Shown in pieces: positions 1-8,886 of a stretch of 37,450 nt of DNA. The stretch comes from Saprospiraceae bacterium. GTDB taxonomy: Bacteria > Bacteroidota > Bacteroidia > Chitinophagales > Saprospiraceae. Both the position numbers and the translations under genes were made by a program. The notes under the pieces were generated by a model. That model was not told where the DNA came from, made no database searches, and worked only from the letters and a program-made list of their open reading frames with translations. Positions within the stretch are counted from its first letter, which is position 1; every line of letters starts with the position of its first letter. The stretch covers positions 1-37,450 of the forward strand of contig JANQHF010000102.1 in NCBI GenBank assembly GCA_028282725.1. The letters run 5' to 3'.

Positions 1-20
1 GAGCTAAAAATTCTTTGTAA

Positions 21-281
21 TTAACTTTGCCCATATCTTTTCGGACAAGATCAGAACGATCGGTCAATTATAAAATATGTGGTTGCTCGGACGGATACGT
101 TGATCTATCATTGAATTTAAACTCCAGGATAGGTTTCATAATCGTAGCTGATTATTTTTCGTCCTCTTCAAATGTAAAGGTGTTGAGAGGATGGCGACCC
201 GATTCGACTGGCGCGAATCAATTGGCCACAATTCATGATTCCGGATTTATATTTTCCGCAGGATTAAAATACACATTATAA
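21..281 (+). pseudogene. possible 3' end of an outer-membrane beta-barrel protein gene
   Basis: The reading frame is open from position 21, just after an in-frame stop at 18-20, and ends at 281. The last ~60 residues alternate polar and hydrophobic residues, contain an 'RIGFIIVADYF' stretch, and end in a strand-like 'GFIFSAGLKYTL', as the last strand of outer-membrane beta-barrels often does. There is no signal peptide and the frame begins at the window edge, so if real it is the C-terminal part of a longer gene that is frameshifted or degraded at 18-20. It could also be a chance frame. Nothing else recognisable lies between 282 and 412. Confidence 0.35.
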
Positions 282-412
282 ATTCAAATTCTTGATGAAG
301 AAGTCATTTCTACCTGGAGATGGTGCTCGTTCCAAATAGTCAGGCGCAGTAAATTCTTACCCTGCGTTTCAAATCACCAACTGCAATCGAACTAATGTGA
401 TCAGGCCTCCCA

Positions 413-2965
413 CTAGTTATTACACGGAATTGCCTTCAAAAAGACATTGGATGTCTTGGCAATTTCAAATGTCTGTTTGATATCGAATCCCGTTCCTGCA
501 CGCAGTGTGACATTTGCTCCTGCCGCGACACTACTGTTTTCTATGGTGACCAAAGTGTTCACCCGTTTATTGGTATTGTCAGGTATCGGTACACCGGTAA
601 AGGTGAGTGTCTGGTCATCACATGGGCCAAGATTTTCGTCAAAGCAACCGGCAGGACGTTCATATGATTCGACACCATCTGTCACATCAAATACACTTCC
701 TTGCTGGGCACCAACTCCGAGCCCCCGTCTTGCAAAAGCTCGCCAGATCTGACATTGGTTGTCCCCACCAAAAAGCGCCTGGTCAGCAGCAAGAATAGCG
801 TCCCTTCCAGTTACAAAACCAGGCCCGCAAGGCTGTAATTTCAGAGCTTCAACGACCAATTTAAGTGCAATCCCATTTCCTCCATTTGTAGAATAATAAT
901 CCGGGTCAAATCCGTGCTTGTCGATCAGTTCCCAGGTCATATCCCATAACATCGTGCACCAGACCGATCCGACTCCGTGAGGGATGGAAATGCCACTTCC
1001 TATGGAATTATAAGTAAACGGATTGAGAAACATATTCGTAGAATAGGGAAAGGGTCGAATCCCAGTACCTGTCGGGACATCTCCCTGAACATAGGTACCA
1101 ATTCCACTTGGATCCGGACCCATATCGCCTGGTTTCAGTTGAAGCATCAGTCCAATATAATCGCTCCATCCTTCTCCCATTTGTTCGTCACCAAAGAGAC
1201 AGCCTGCTGTTGATGGACCCCCTGTCAACCTCGTGCTGAGTCCATGAGCGTATTCGTGAGCAATGATACCGTTATCCAGGTCAGAGTCTGTATTCGCTTG
1301 ATCTACCAAATTCATGGTCACATTCAGTCCGTTACCGATCTCTACTCTTATGGTCTGGCAATCTTCATAAGACATCATTACCGATGGTATCGTTATCGTT
1401 GGATCACTCCCACCCATTCCAAAAATTCCACCACCGGGAATATTATTGCAGATGATGACAGCTACAGCTCCCACATTTTGTGCATTTTTTACTTTTTCTG
1501 TGAAATTGCAGTTGCCCCGGTCAATCAAAGCGATATTTCCGGACAGAGCGGCGCCATTGGTTATAGGATTGGGAGTACAAGCTTCAATATGATCCGATGC
1601 GATGACCTGTCCCGTAACCATACCTGTCTGAGGACCGAATCCGGAAGAGGTGGCTGCCTGATAAACTCCGGCAACGGATGCCGGTGCATTTGCCGTAACG
1701 GTTGCACTTCCCAGGCTAGGAACCCATTCGTACATCTCCATGCGTGACTGTCCGCCGTCTGCACTGGTAAAAAAACGAGCGTTATTGGTGTCTGAACCAT
1801 CCTGGGCTTCAGCATTCAATGCATCATTACCAATCCCTGTGGCAGCACCGTAAGAATTGGTTTGAAAGTTACCTGCAGGAACATCAAATCCATATTGGAA
1901 CAAGACATCGTGGACTATATTATTCATATAAAACAAATTCACGATGGCCCCATTCGTATAGGTACCTGGAGCCATAGTGATATCGAGAGGAAAATCAAAC
2001 ATTAAATTTGCCCCACCATCCGGAGAAGTTCCTATCGTCCCGTTAATTCCATCTCGATCTTCATAGGCATAAACGTTATTCCCCCGTGTAATGGTAAATT
2101 CCCGACCTGCGATACCATCCGTATCATGCCATCCGAAAGGAGAAGCATTCAGAGCCTGGTTCCAAGGTTCCGTTACCACAGATCGGTTTCCCTCATTTGG
2201 TGCTTCCAACGGGATGGCGAATACGTTGTATGAATTGTTCACAAAGTATCCGACTGATTTATCGGACACATCACTCAATGATTTTACTTGTGATGGCTTA
2301 TGTGCAACGCATTCATGAGGTCTTCCAAAATCACATTCAATGTACATAGCGACCTTGTCAATGACCTGGTTGCTTTGAGCATCAATGTATACGGCCCATT
2401 TCTCATGCAAGTCGTCCATATCCAAAATGACCTCCCAACTTAAAACCAGCTGGTCATTTTTGCGAATGTAGGCAAGGCGTCCCGGAATTTCATATGATGA
2501 GAATCCCGCATTTCTGAACACTCTCTTTTGACTGACTTCTCCTTCGTCACGTACCAAAGTCGTTTGACGCAACCGGGGTAAATCAAAATGATCTGCCGCA
2601 ACACCGACGGCAGTCAGGGCATTTCGCGTCACCTGTTGCTGAATCCGGAATTGAGAAGGGCGGATCAATCGATTAGTCGTATGAAATATTTCATTATTTC
2701 GATCTACATGCACACTCGCCATGGCGTTTACCACGTCAATTCCGCCTACGGTCTGTTGAAAGTATATATGGGCAACGTCGGATATCGAACTGATATGTGA
2801 TGATGCAATATAAATATCATTTGATCCTGTTTCTTCTTCGGAAAAAATGCCCTGGTGGTTGGTGATAAAGCCGGTAGCCATCGATTTTACTTCGTCGGAT
2901 TGGGCAATGGTCGACTGTACAAATAAACTGGCGAAAAGAGTCTGAATGAAGACGCGCTTGAACAT
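413..2965 (-). CDS. secreted M36 (fungalysin-type) zinc metallopeptidase with PA domain
   Basis: 850 aa. The N-terminus (about residues 1-21) is a signal peptide ending near 'STIAQ', so the enzyme should be exported. Residues about 25-205 resemble the FTP/propeptide region of fungalysins. The zinc site is HEYAH at 570-574, with the third ligand probably E598 in 'GEGWSDY'; this is the M36 signature. A protease-associated (PA) domain is inserted between about 425 and 545, as in many bacterial M36 enzymes. The last ~65 residues, ending in '..AIPCNN', resemble a small beta module often found at the C-terminus of secreted Bacteroidota proteins; I do not see a classical type IX secretion sorting tail. 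Likely role: extracellular protein degradation. The gene stands alone, ATG start, no clear Shine-Dalgarno sequence. Family assignment is firm; the substrate is unknown. Confidence 0.93.
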   Translation of the reverse strand: MFKRVFIQTLFASLFVQSTIAQSDEVKSMATGFITNHQGIFSEEETGSNDIYIASSHISSISDVAHIYFQQTVGGIDVVNAMASVHVDRNNEIFHTTNRLIRPSQFRIQQQVTRNALTAVGVAADHFDLPRLRQTTLVRDEGEVSQKRVFRNAGFSSYEIPGRLAYIRKNDQLVLSWEVILDMDDLHEKWAVYIDAQSNQVIDKVAMYIECDFGRPHECVAHKPSQVKSLSDVSDKSVGYFVNNSYNVFAIPLEAPNEGNRSVVTEPWNQALNASPFGWHDTDGIAGREFTITRGNNVYAYEDRDGINGTIGTSPDGGANLMFDFPLDITMAPGTYTNGAIVNLFYMNNIVHDVLFQYGFDVPAGNFQTNSYGAATGIGNDALNAEAQDGSDTNNARFFTSADGGQSRMEMYEWVPSLGSATVTANAPASVAGVYQAATSSGFGPQTGMVTGQVIASDHIEACTPNPITNGAALSGNIALIDRGNCNFTEKVKNAQNVGAVAVIICNNIPGGGIFGMGGSDPTITIPSVMMSYEDCQTIRVEIGNGLNVTMNLVDQANTDSDLDNGIIAHEYAHGLSTRLTGGPSTAGCLFGDEQMGEGWSDYIGLMLQLKPGDMGPDPSGIGTYVQGDVPTGTGIRPFPYSTNMFLNPFTYNSIGSGISIPHGVGSVWCTMLWDMTWELIDKHGFDPDYYSTNGGNGIALKLVVEALKLQPCGPGFVTGRDAILAADQALFGGDNQCQIWRAFARRGLGVGAQQGSVFDVTDGVESYERPAGCFDENLGPCDDQTLTFTGVPIPDNTNKRVNTLVTIENSSVAAGANVTLRAGTGFDIKQTFEIAKTSNVFLKAIPCNN

Positions 2966-3126
2966 ATCTATGCTTTGCTCTAAGAATTTTAACAGCCATG
3001 AAAGTAAGTAGAAATGTACTCTCGATAAGAGGGTAATTAGGACTTTTTTCTGATAGGGTTATAGAGCTGACAGCTACTGCCAATGCACTTGATGATTTTT
3101 TGGTTATTTCAATATACGATCATAAA

Positions 3127-3152
3127 GCCACTAAGTCCCAAAGACACTAAGG
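3127..3152. repeat. left 'gccactaagtcccaaagacactaagg' type repeat flanking the GxxExxY gene
   Basis: 26 bases made of two related halves (gccactaagtcc and caaagacactaagg). A related block lies in inverted orientation at 3754-3773, on the other side of the GxxExxY gene. From memory, such 'cacaaagacac' motifs are widespread intergenic repeats in environmental genomes that also carry GxxExxY genes. No target-site duplication was identified. Confidence 0.55.
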
Positions 3153-3223
3153 TAATCTCATGACCAACTTCTTTTTTTCTAAAGCTTGATCGGCATATAT
3201 ATCGGTAATATTTCTCAATCTAG

Positions 3224-3607
3224 TCAATTAATAAAACGACAGATTCCATTTTTGATCAATGGTACATTAAAGTTTATAAGGAAACCTAACGACAATCCTG
3301 TCAATTTCAAATGACTAATAATCTGTGCTTCCCATACCGAATGTATATGTTCCTGAGCTTTGAGTTCACAAACTATCATGCCTTCGACCAGCAAGTCGAG
3401 CCTTAATCCTTCGTCAAACTGAAGTGAATCATAGACAATGGGTATAGCAACTTGTCTTTGAACACTCAGTCCTAATTTGTTTAATTCATATGCAACGCAT
3501 GCTTCATAGACTTTTTCGAGTAGACCAGGACCTAATGTTTTGTGGACTTTGTAACAAGAGTGAACAATAGACTTTCCGATTTCTTCTTGACGATAAACTC
3601 TATTCAT
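3224..3607 (-). CDS. GxxExxY protein (PD-(D/E)XK nuclease-like small protein)
   Basis: 127 aa, ATG start. The signature that names the family is visible at G28-E31-Y34 ('GPGLLEKVYEACVAYEL'). Further on, D71 followed by E81-x-K83 ('RLDLLV' then 'CELKA') has the spacing of a PD-(D/E)XK nuclease core; the nuclease relationship is a family-level suggestion and not proven activity. Length is normal for the family. It has no operon partner: the neighbours are a protease gene (same strand, 258 bp away) and a glycosyltransferase gene. It is enclosed by short repeats at 3127-3152, 3645-3664 and 3754-3773, suggesting a small mobile or repeat-associated cassette. The biological role of the family is unknown. 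Confidence 0.88.
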   Translation of the reverse strand: MNRVYRQEEIGKSIVHSCYKVHKTLGPGLLEKVYEACVAYELNKLGLSVQRQVAIPIVYDSLQFDEGLRLDLLVEGMIVCELKAQEHIHSVWEAQIISHLKLTGLSLGFLINFNVPLIKNGICRFIN

Positions 3608-3644
3608 ATGTTCCTTTTTTTAATAATGACTTTTTTGTCCTAGA

Positions 3645-3664
3645 GGTAACCACGAATGCCGAAG
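3645..3664. repeat. 'accacgaatgcc' type repeat upstream of the GxxExxY gene
   Basis: A block reading ggtaaccacgaatgccgaag resembles a second class of interspersed motif ('accacgaatnnacgaa') that I recall beside GxxExxY genes. It sits just upstream of that gene's start at 3607. An apparent 62-codon frame over this region is made mostly of the repeats and is not called a gene. Confidence 0.4.
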
Positions 3665-3753
3665 AAATTTCGAATATCCTTCCTTGAACAACCAGGTATA
3701 TCTTGAAGCCAGATAAATGAAATGGTAGAATGATCCAATTAAATTCACTTTGA

Positions 3754-3773
3754 GTCTTCGTGTCTTTGTGGCC
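3754..3773. repeat. right 'gtcttcgtgtctttgtggcc' type repeat, inverted relative to 3127-3152
   Basis: The reverse complement begins ggccacaaagacacgaag, sharing gccac and caaagacac with the repeat at 3127-3152. The two therefore bracket the GxxExxY gene as imperfect inverted copies about 600 bp apart. Confidence 0.5.
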
Positions 3774-3856
3774 CACTTCGATCAACATTCAAATGACGTG
3801 GTGCACTTCTAGAAATGGTACTAGAGAATATCGACGGTGATTGAGCGGAGTCAAAA

Positions 3857-4864
3857 TCACTCTCCAAACAGTGGCTTATTGAGTACATCATACTCATCCC
3901 TGCCCGTGATCCAATGTTTCAACGTAGCCTGTGCCAAACCATATGCATATCCAAAGAATTGCACAAATGATGTTAGAATTGAAGCGATCCCGACCATCAG
4001 AGACCGGTTTAATAAAGAAGAGGTAAGAAACAAGGCTAGTATGTATAATGCCAGTAGATACAAAGGCCAATAAATGTTGAAAAAAGCGAGCAGGACGGAG
4101 AATGCGACATAGAGCACAAAGGCAAGAGGGAATAAGTACGTGATCTTAAATGTGTAGGGATACAGTCGTGTTATATAGTACCGAACTTTGCCAAATTTTC
4201 TGACCTGGTGATAGAACTGTTTCAACGTGCTCCGACGCTTGTGATAAACAAAAGCGTCATGTATATATTGCGTTTGATAGCCTCGTCTGATCAATTCGAT
4301 ACCAAAAACCATGTCTTCACCGGGATGCATTTTAGTCAATGGGAACCCACCCATTTCCATAAAGGTGCTTTTGCGAATGCCCAAATTAAAACTCCGGGGA
4401 TAGTACCGCTCAACGCTCTTTTTCTGACCCCTGATACCACCTGTGGTCAGCAGATTGGTCATTGAAAAACTGATGGCTTTCTGCAGCGTGTTGAATGATT
4501 GATGTGCACGGTCCGGTCCTCCGAATACATCAGATTGTTCCTGTCTGGCATGTTCGATGATGTCCAGATATTTGGGGGGAACGATGCAGTCAGAATCAAC
4601 AAAGATCAATATTTCACCTCTTGCCAGTTTTGCACCAACATTCCTTCCGATGCCAGGACCTTCATTCTTTTTGAAATGGTAGATAATCGACAGTTGATCT
4701 TTGAAGTTTTCCACTACTTCATCAGACTTGATGGCAGAACCATCTTCAACGATGACCACTTCAAAATTGGTGAAAGTCAGTGCGCTCAGACTCAGTAAGT
4801 TTTCTGCCAATTCATCAGGACGGTTATAGACCGGAATAATGAAAGAGTACTTCGGTGAATTCAC
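3857..4864 (-). CDS. membrane-associated family 2 glycosyltransferase
   Basis: 335 aa. Residues 1-230 form a GT-A fold of family GT2: 'SFIIPVYNRPDEL' at the start, nucleotide-binding D41 region, DSD motif at 90-92 for metal and sugar nucleotide, and 'GED' at 182-184 as the probable catalytic-base region. About residues 240-310 contain two or three hydrophobic segments that would anchor it in the inner membrane. The start is GTG at 4864: the nearby ATG at 4866 is out of frame and followed at once by a stop, and the frame is closed at 4891. It is divergent from the YfhO-type gene with only 47 bp between them. Likely role: adding a sugar to a lipid-linked or surface glycan. Donor and acceptor cannot be read from the sequence. 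Confidence 0.88.
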   Translation of the reverse strand: MNSPKYSFIIPVYNRPDELAENLLSLSALTFTNFEVVIVEDGSAIKSDEVVENFKDQLSIIYHFKKNEGPGIGRNVGAKLARGEILIFVDSDCIVPPKYLDIIEHARQEQSDVFGGPDRAHQSFNTLQKAISFSMTNLLTTGGIRGQKKSVERYYPRSFNLGIRKSTFMEMGGFPLTKMHPGEDMVFGIELIRRGYQTQYIHDAFVYHKRRSTLKQFYHQVRKFGKVRYYITRLYPYTFKITYLFPLAFVLYVAFSVLLAFFNIYWPLYLLALYILALFLTSSLLNRSLMVGIASILTSFVQFFGYAYGLAQATLKHWITGRDEYDVLNKPLFGE

Positions 4865-4879
4865 ATCGGCAATAATAGA

Positions 4880-4887
4880 TATATTTG
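4880..4887 (+). promoter_or_regulatory. candidate -7 box (TATATTTG) for the YfhO-type gene
   Basis: Matches the Bacteroidota -7 consensus TAnnTTTG, 24 bases before the ATG at 4912, in the short divergent gap. I see no convincing -33 TTG at the expected spacing, so this rests on one box. Confidence 0.35.
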
Positions 4888-4911
4888 CTCATATATAAAT
4901 TTTCCTAATCT

Positions 4912-7389
4912 ATGAATCGTTCTGCATTCTTGAAAACCGTGCTTCCTCATGTTCTTTCGATCCTTATTCTGCTCGGTACGATTTCCATCTATTTCGGACC
5001 TCAGTTCAATGGAAAGATCATTGCCGGTACTGATGTCGTATCTGCCACTGCCTGGAGCAAACAGGTAGAGGATTATGCAGATAAAACGGGTAGATTTTCC
5101 CATTGGAATCCCTCCATGTTTTCAGGAATGCCCTGGGGCCTGTTGACTGCAGGCTATCAATATAATCTGTTAAGATCTGCTGATAAGATGCTCAGATTGG
5201 GAGTGAAGCCCCCAATGGGCATAGCAATTAAAGCCGCCCTTCTTTGTTATATATCGCTGTTGTTGCTGGGAACCGGACCTATGGTGGCCCTGTTCGGGTC
5301 TATGGCTTTTGCCTTCAATGTCAACTTCATGGTTCTCCTTGAAGCAGGCCATCAGTCCAAGTTCAGCGTGATCGCCAATTTCCCCTTGATCCTTGCTGGC
5401 TTGATGCTTTGTTGGAGGAAGAAATGGAAGTGGGGTGCTCCTGCAATTGCTTTTGGAACGTCCATTGCCATTGCCAACAACCATATTCAGATGGTATATT
5501 ATTTACTTCTGTGCTTTGTAATTGTCGGATTGGTATACCTGGTATTTGCTATTAAGGAAAAAAGCCTGCCCACCTTTGCACGGATGAGTGGTATTGCCTT
5601 GGCTGCGGCAATTATTGGAGCACTTTCAAACTACTCGGTTCTTCAAAGCGCAGATGATTTTTCAGAAGATACGATGCGAGGTAAACCAATTTTAGTACAG
5701 GCTGCAACTCCTGCTGCGCCGACGAGCAGTACTGAAGAAGGATTAGAATGGAATTATGCTATGCAGTGGTCTAATGAATTGAAGGATCTTGGGAGTATAT
5801 TGCTTCCGCGGATTGTGGGCGGTTCTTCTTATGAAGAAGTATCGCCATCTTCCGAGACGGGTAGATTGTTACAGAGCAATAATGCACCCAGGGGTTCGGA
5901 TAATACTTACCAGGCACCCATGTATTGGGGTGGATTACCGTCCACAAGCGGTCCTTATTATTCTAGCATTGTCCTGATCTCCTTATTCATATTATCTTTT
6001 TTCTTTTTACCAAATCGAATAAGATGGTCCTTCGGACTCGCCTGCCTCTTTGTCTTACTCTTGTCGATGGGTAAGCATGCAAGTTGGTTGAATCTTCCAA
6101 TGTTTGACTTGCTTCCCCTGATGAATAAATTTAGGGCACCATCAAGCGCAGTGACGATCCTTCCTTTGTTCATGACATTAATGGCCGGGTTGGGTTTGTC
6201 ATATTTTATCACACGAAAAAAGCGGTCAAAGCTCGTCCGGCCAGTCCTGTATGCCGGAGGGGGAGTACTGGTGATGAGTTTGCTACTTGCTCTTTTGGGA
6301 CCATCTATGTTTCCTTTTGAAAATGCTGCCGACGGAAGATATTCCGTAGAAATCAGGAACATTTTCGTCGATACGCGGAAAGAACTTTTCTCAGCAGATG
6401 CCTGGAGAAATGTTGGTTTCAGTTTTGTGGTTTTGGCTGTGCTTTATGCCTATGTCAAACGCTGGATAAAATCCGGATTGGCTCTGACCGGAATATTAGT
6501 TGCACTCATATTCGTGGATTTGCTGTCCGTGAACAGACGCCATCTGGATCGGGATAATTGGGAATCAGCACGCCAGTTTGATGGAAATTTTAATCTTACG
6601 GATATAGACGAACAGATATTTCAGTTGGAACCAAAGGGAAGAGGGTATTACAGGGTTTTTGATATTCCGAATATGAGGTCATCAGTGCCTTCTTACTACC
6701 ACAATACTATCGGGGGCTATCATGCGGCAAAGTTGCAGAGATACCAGGACATGTTGGATTATCACATAGACAAGGGTGATCACGCTGTGCTCAGTATGCT
6801 GAATGCCAAATACTTTATTACGAATGACAGACGACTTCAATTAAATGACCAGGCCCTGGGCAATGCGTGGTGTGTTCAGGATGTTCGTTTTGTCAATACG
6901 GCCAATGAAGAAATAGAGGGGATCACCGGGATGAATACGGCAACCACGGCTATCGTGCACCAGGGTGATTTTCCGCAAGCCCCTTCAGTAATCAATCCGG
7001 GAAATGCCAATTGTACGATTGAAATGACAGATTATGCTCCCGATCATTGGACCTATTCTTTTAATAGTACGTCGGACCAGTTCGTAGTATTCTCGGAGGT
7101 CTGGTACAACCAGGAAAAGGGTATGACGGCAAAGATTGATGGTCAGGAAGTCGATTTCTTCAGGGTGAATTATATTTTGAGAGGCTTACAGGTACCGGCA
7201 GGTCAGCATACCATCGAATTCACCTTCGAGCCAGTAATTAAAGGAGCGGCCATTTCTGTTATCGCATCTTTGCTCATCCTTGCCATGATCCTCTATAATA
7301 TTCTGGAGTCAACGGGAAGCATGGACAAATTGCTTGGAAGAGAAGTCAAGAAAAAGAAGAAGGTCAAGGTTAAAAAGAAGTCTTCTTGA
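4912..7389 (+). CDS. YfhO-family multi-spanning membrane protein
   Basis: 825 aa. The protein begins with a membrane segment (about 13-30) followed by an extracytoplasmic loop 'GTDVVSATAWSKQVEDY' and 'WNPSMFSGMPWG', which I recognise from the Bacteroidota YfhO-type proteins. About ten more hydrophobic segments follow up to roughly residue 545. A large soluble domain (about 550-780) precedes a last membrane segment and a very basic C-terminal tail rich in KKK. YfhO proteins in Gram-positives are linked to glycosylation of cell-wall polymers and have a GT-C-like architecture; the role in Bacteroidota is not established. Its divergent neighbour is a GT2 glycosyltransferase and the next gene belongs to the glycan cluster, which supports a glycan-related role. 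It converges on the following gene with a 20-bp gap. Confidence 0.82.
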   Translation: MNRSAFLKTVLPHVLSILILLGTISIYFGPQFNGKIIAGTDVVSATAWSKQVEDYADKTGRFSHWNPSMFSGMPWGLLTAGYQYNLLRSADKMLRLGVKPPMGIAIKAALLCYISLLLLGTGPMVALFGSMAFAFNVNFMVLLEAGHQSKFSVIANFPLILAGLMLCWRKKWKWGAPAIAFGTSIAIANNHIQMVYYLLLCFVIVGLVYLVFAIKEKSLPTFARMSGIALAAAIIGALSNYSVLQSADDFSEDTMRGKPILVQAATPAAPTSSTEEGLEWNYAMQWSNELKDLGSILLPRIVGGSSYEEVSPSSETGRLLQSNNAPRGSDNTYQAPMYWGGLPSTSGPYYSSIVLISLFILSFFFLPNRIRWSFGLACLFVLLLSMGKHASWLNLPMFDLLPLMNKFRAPSSAVTILPLFMTLMAGLGLSYFITRKKRSKLVRPVLYAGGGVLVMSLLLALLGPSMFPFENAADGRYSVEIRNIFVDTRKELFSADAWRNVGFSFVVLAVLYAYVKRWIKSGLALTGILVALIFVDLLSVNRRHLDRDNWESARQFDGNFNLTDIDEQIFQLEPKGRGYYRVFDIPNMRSSVPSYYHNTIGGYHAAKLQRYQDMLDYHIDKGDHAVLSMLNAKYFITNDRRLQLNDQALGNAWCVQDVRFVNTANEEIEGITGMNTATTAIVHQGDFPQAPSVINPGNANCTIEMTDYAPDHWTYSFNSTSDQFVVFSEVWYNQEKGMTAKIDGQEVDFFRVNYILRGLQVPAGQHTIEFTFEPVIKGAAISVIASLLILAMILYNILESTGSMDKLLGREVKKKKKVKVKKKSS

Positions 7390-7409
7390 GTGTTTGGGTG
7401 CTTGAAGGA

Positions 7410-8885
7410 TCATTTAAATCTCTTCAGAGTATTCAGGCGAATTTTCTTGTGCAAAGCTCTTTGAATCCTGATCCATAATAGGACAGAAGAAAGATATTTG
7501 AATAGATATTTAAAAAATCCCGGATAGAAAATTCTGATTTTCCTGCCCTTATAAAACGATTGTTTCAGACCCTTTCCAACAAAGGATTCAGGTGTTGTGC
7601 CGTAGGTAGACATATAGTAACCATAAGGGTAGGTATTTTCCTTTGTCTTCGGGGAGAGAGCGGGATGTTTGATCATTGAATATAATTCTTCATAGGAATC
7701 CGGGTGATAAACAACATCGAGATATTGAAAAAATGCTGTTCCCAGTAGAATTGATGGAGCACCCCAATACGTGGCTTCTATCCCGGTAGATGAACCAAAG
7801 GAAATGACCTTGTCAGCAACATTCATTAAAGCATAGGTGTCCACGACATCCTTTGGTGGAATGATATTCAGATTGGGAAAACTCATTTCCTGAATTTCCT
7901 CTAATTGCTGATTCTTCACACTCGAGAGATTTGGGTGTACTCTCAAATGAAATTGGATTTGGGGATCTTTACGAAAATGTGCGACGATGGTCTCAATAGC
8001 TTCATTTTGACTTGAATACAAATCGCTGATGGACTCTTTTAAAGCCTTGAATTCATCTTCAGAGGAATTGAAAATGACAATATTGGTTTTCGATTGATCA
8101 AAGCTCTCAGGTAGCTTTCCTGTAGATTGCAAATTCGTATACTGTTTTTCCTCAGTATTGGATCGGTTTCTTCTGCGTTCAAACCAAAGTTTTGCCTTTT
8201 TGTCTCTATCTGCAGGAGCTGCCGTATTCCAACGATCCATAATCATTCGATGACGATTAGAAATACTATGCGGAAGAGCGTTTTTGAATAATTCATATTT
8301 ATTGGGACTGCCTGCCTCGATACAATAAAAGTCAATGCCGTTCTCTTTGGCAAGAAGGGTAACAGGCCATACTTCGCTGAATCGTCCATTAAAGAGATAA
8401 ATTTCTTTCGGGCCGAACTCTTCAATCACTTGTTGAAAATACATAAGGACATTGATGCTCTTTTTCATCTCAATTTTAATCAACTCCTTGAAATGATGGG
8501 AGTCAATTGAAAAATTCCGGGTGTATGAAATGATTGATGACGCAACTCCTCTGCCAATATTATGGGAGGCAAAATTGTAGTCAATCAATTCATCCAAATG
8601 ATTAAAAAAAGGAAGTTCAATTTTCTTGTCTTTCAAAACATTTTGAAGAACTACGATTTGCGTTTTCTTAATTCCCGCTATTGATAACAGGTGATTTTGG
8701 CGGGATTGACAAAGTGCACACCCAATTGGATTGTGAGTCTGGTTAAAAAAACAATTACTCAATATATTATTGCAATGCACGACCATGAGATCGCGAGAAC
8801 CGTCATTCAACTTTTCAATCACTTCCGTATTTATTCCGATCTGCCAGGAAGTGAGTCCTGTATTTGTATAGATGAGGGTCTTCAT
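7410..8885 (-). CDS. capsule-type glycosyltransferase-like protein with N-terminal four-cysteine motif
   Basis: 491 aa from the ATG at 8885. A longer frame opens at 8990 but would run 104 bp into the preceding gene; the chosen start lies 1 bp after that gene's stop and gives a natural N-terminus ('MKTLIYTNTG'). Near the N-terminus is C38-x6-C45-x10-C56-x2-C59, a possible metal or iron-sulphur site. The C-terminal half contains 'FHLRVHPNL' and 'VISFGSSTGIEATYWGAPSILLG', the pattern of a GT-B-type acceptor/nucleotide region as in capsule synthesis proteins of the KpsC/KpsS-like group. A short hydrophobic segment near the C-terminus ('FFKYLFKYLSSVLLW') may contact the membrane. It is the last gene of the glycan operon. 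Role as transferase is inferred; substrate unknown. Confidence 0.7.
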   Translation of the reverse strand: MKTLIYTNTGLTSWQIGINTEVIEKLNDGSRDLMVVHCNNILSNCFFNQTHNPIGCALCQSRQNHLLSIAGIKKTQIVVLQNVLKDKKIELPFFNHLDELIDYNFASHNIGRGVASSIISYTRNFSIDSHHFKELIKIEMKKSINVLMYFQQVIEEFGPKEIYLFNGRFSEVWPVTLLAKENGIDFYCIEAGSPNKYELFKNALPHSISNRHRMIMDRWNTAAPADRDKKAKLWFERRRNRSNTEEKQYTNLQSTGKLPESFDQSKTNIVIFNSSEDEFKALKESISDLYSSQNEAIETIVAHFRKDPQIQFHLRVHPNLSSVKNQQLEEIQEMSFPNLNIIPPKDVVDTYALMNVADKVISFGSSTGIEATYWGAPSILLGTAFFQYLDVVYHPDSYEELYSMIKHPALSPKTKENTYPYGYYMSTYGTTPESFVGKGLKQSFYKGRKIRIFYPGFFKYLFKYLSSVLLWIRIQRALHKKIRLNTLKRFK

Positions 8886-8886
8886 G

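Noticed and set aside
1244-1747. 167-codon plus-strand frame inside the M36 protease gene
   Set aside because: Antisense shadow of a well-supported gene; low-complexity, Cys-rich composition with no family pattern.
3600-3788. 62-codon minus-strand frame upstream of the GxxExxY gene
   Set aside because: Its sequence ('GHKDTKTQ', 'FVVTSRT') is a translation of the interspersed DNA repeats, and it overlaps the start of the real gene.
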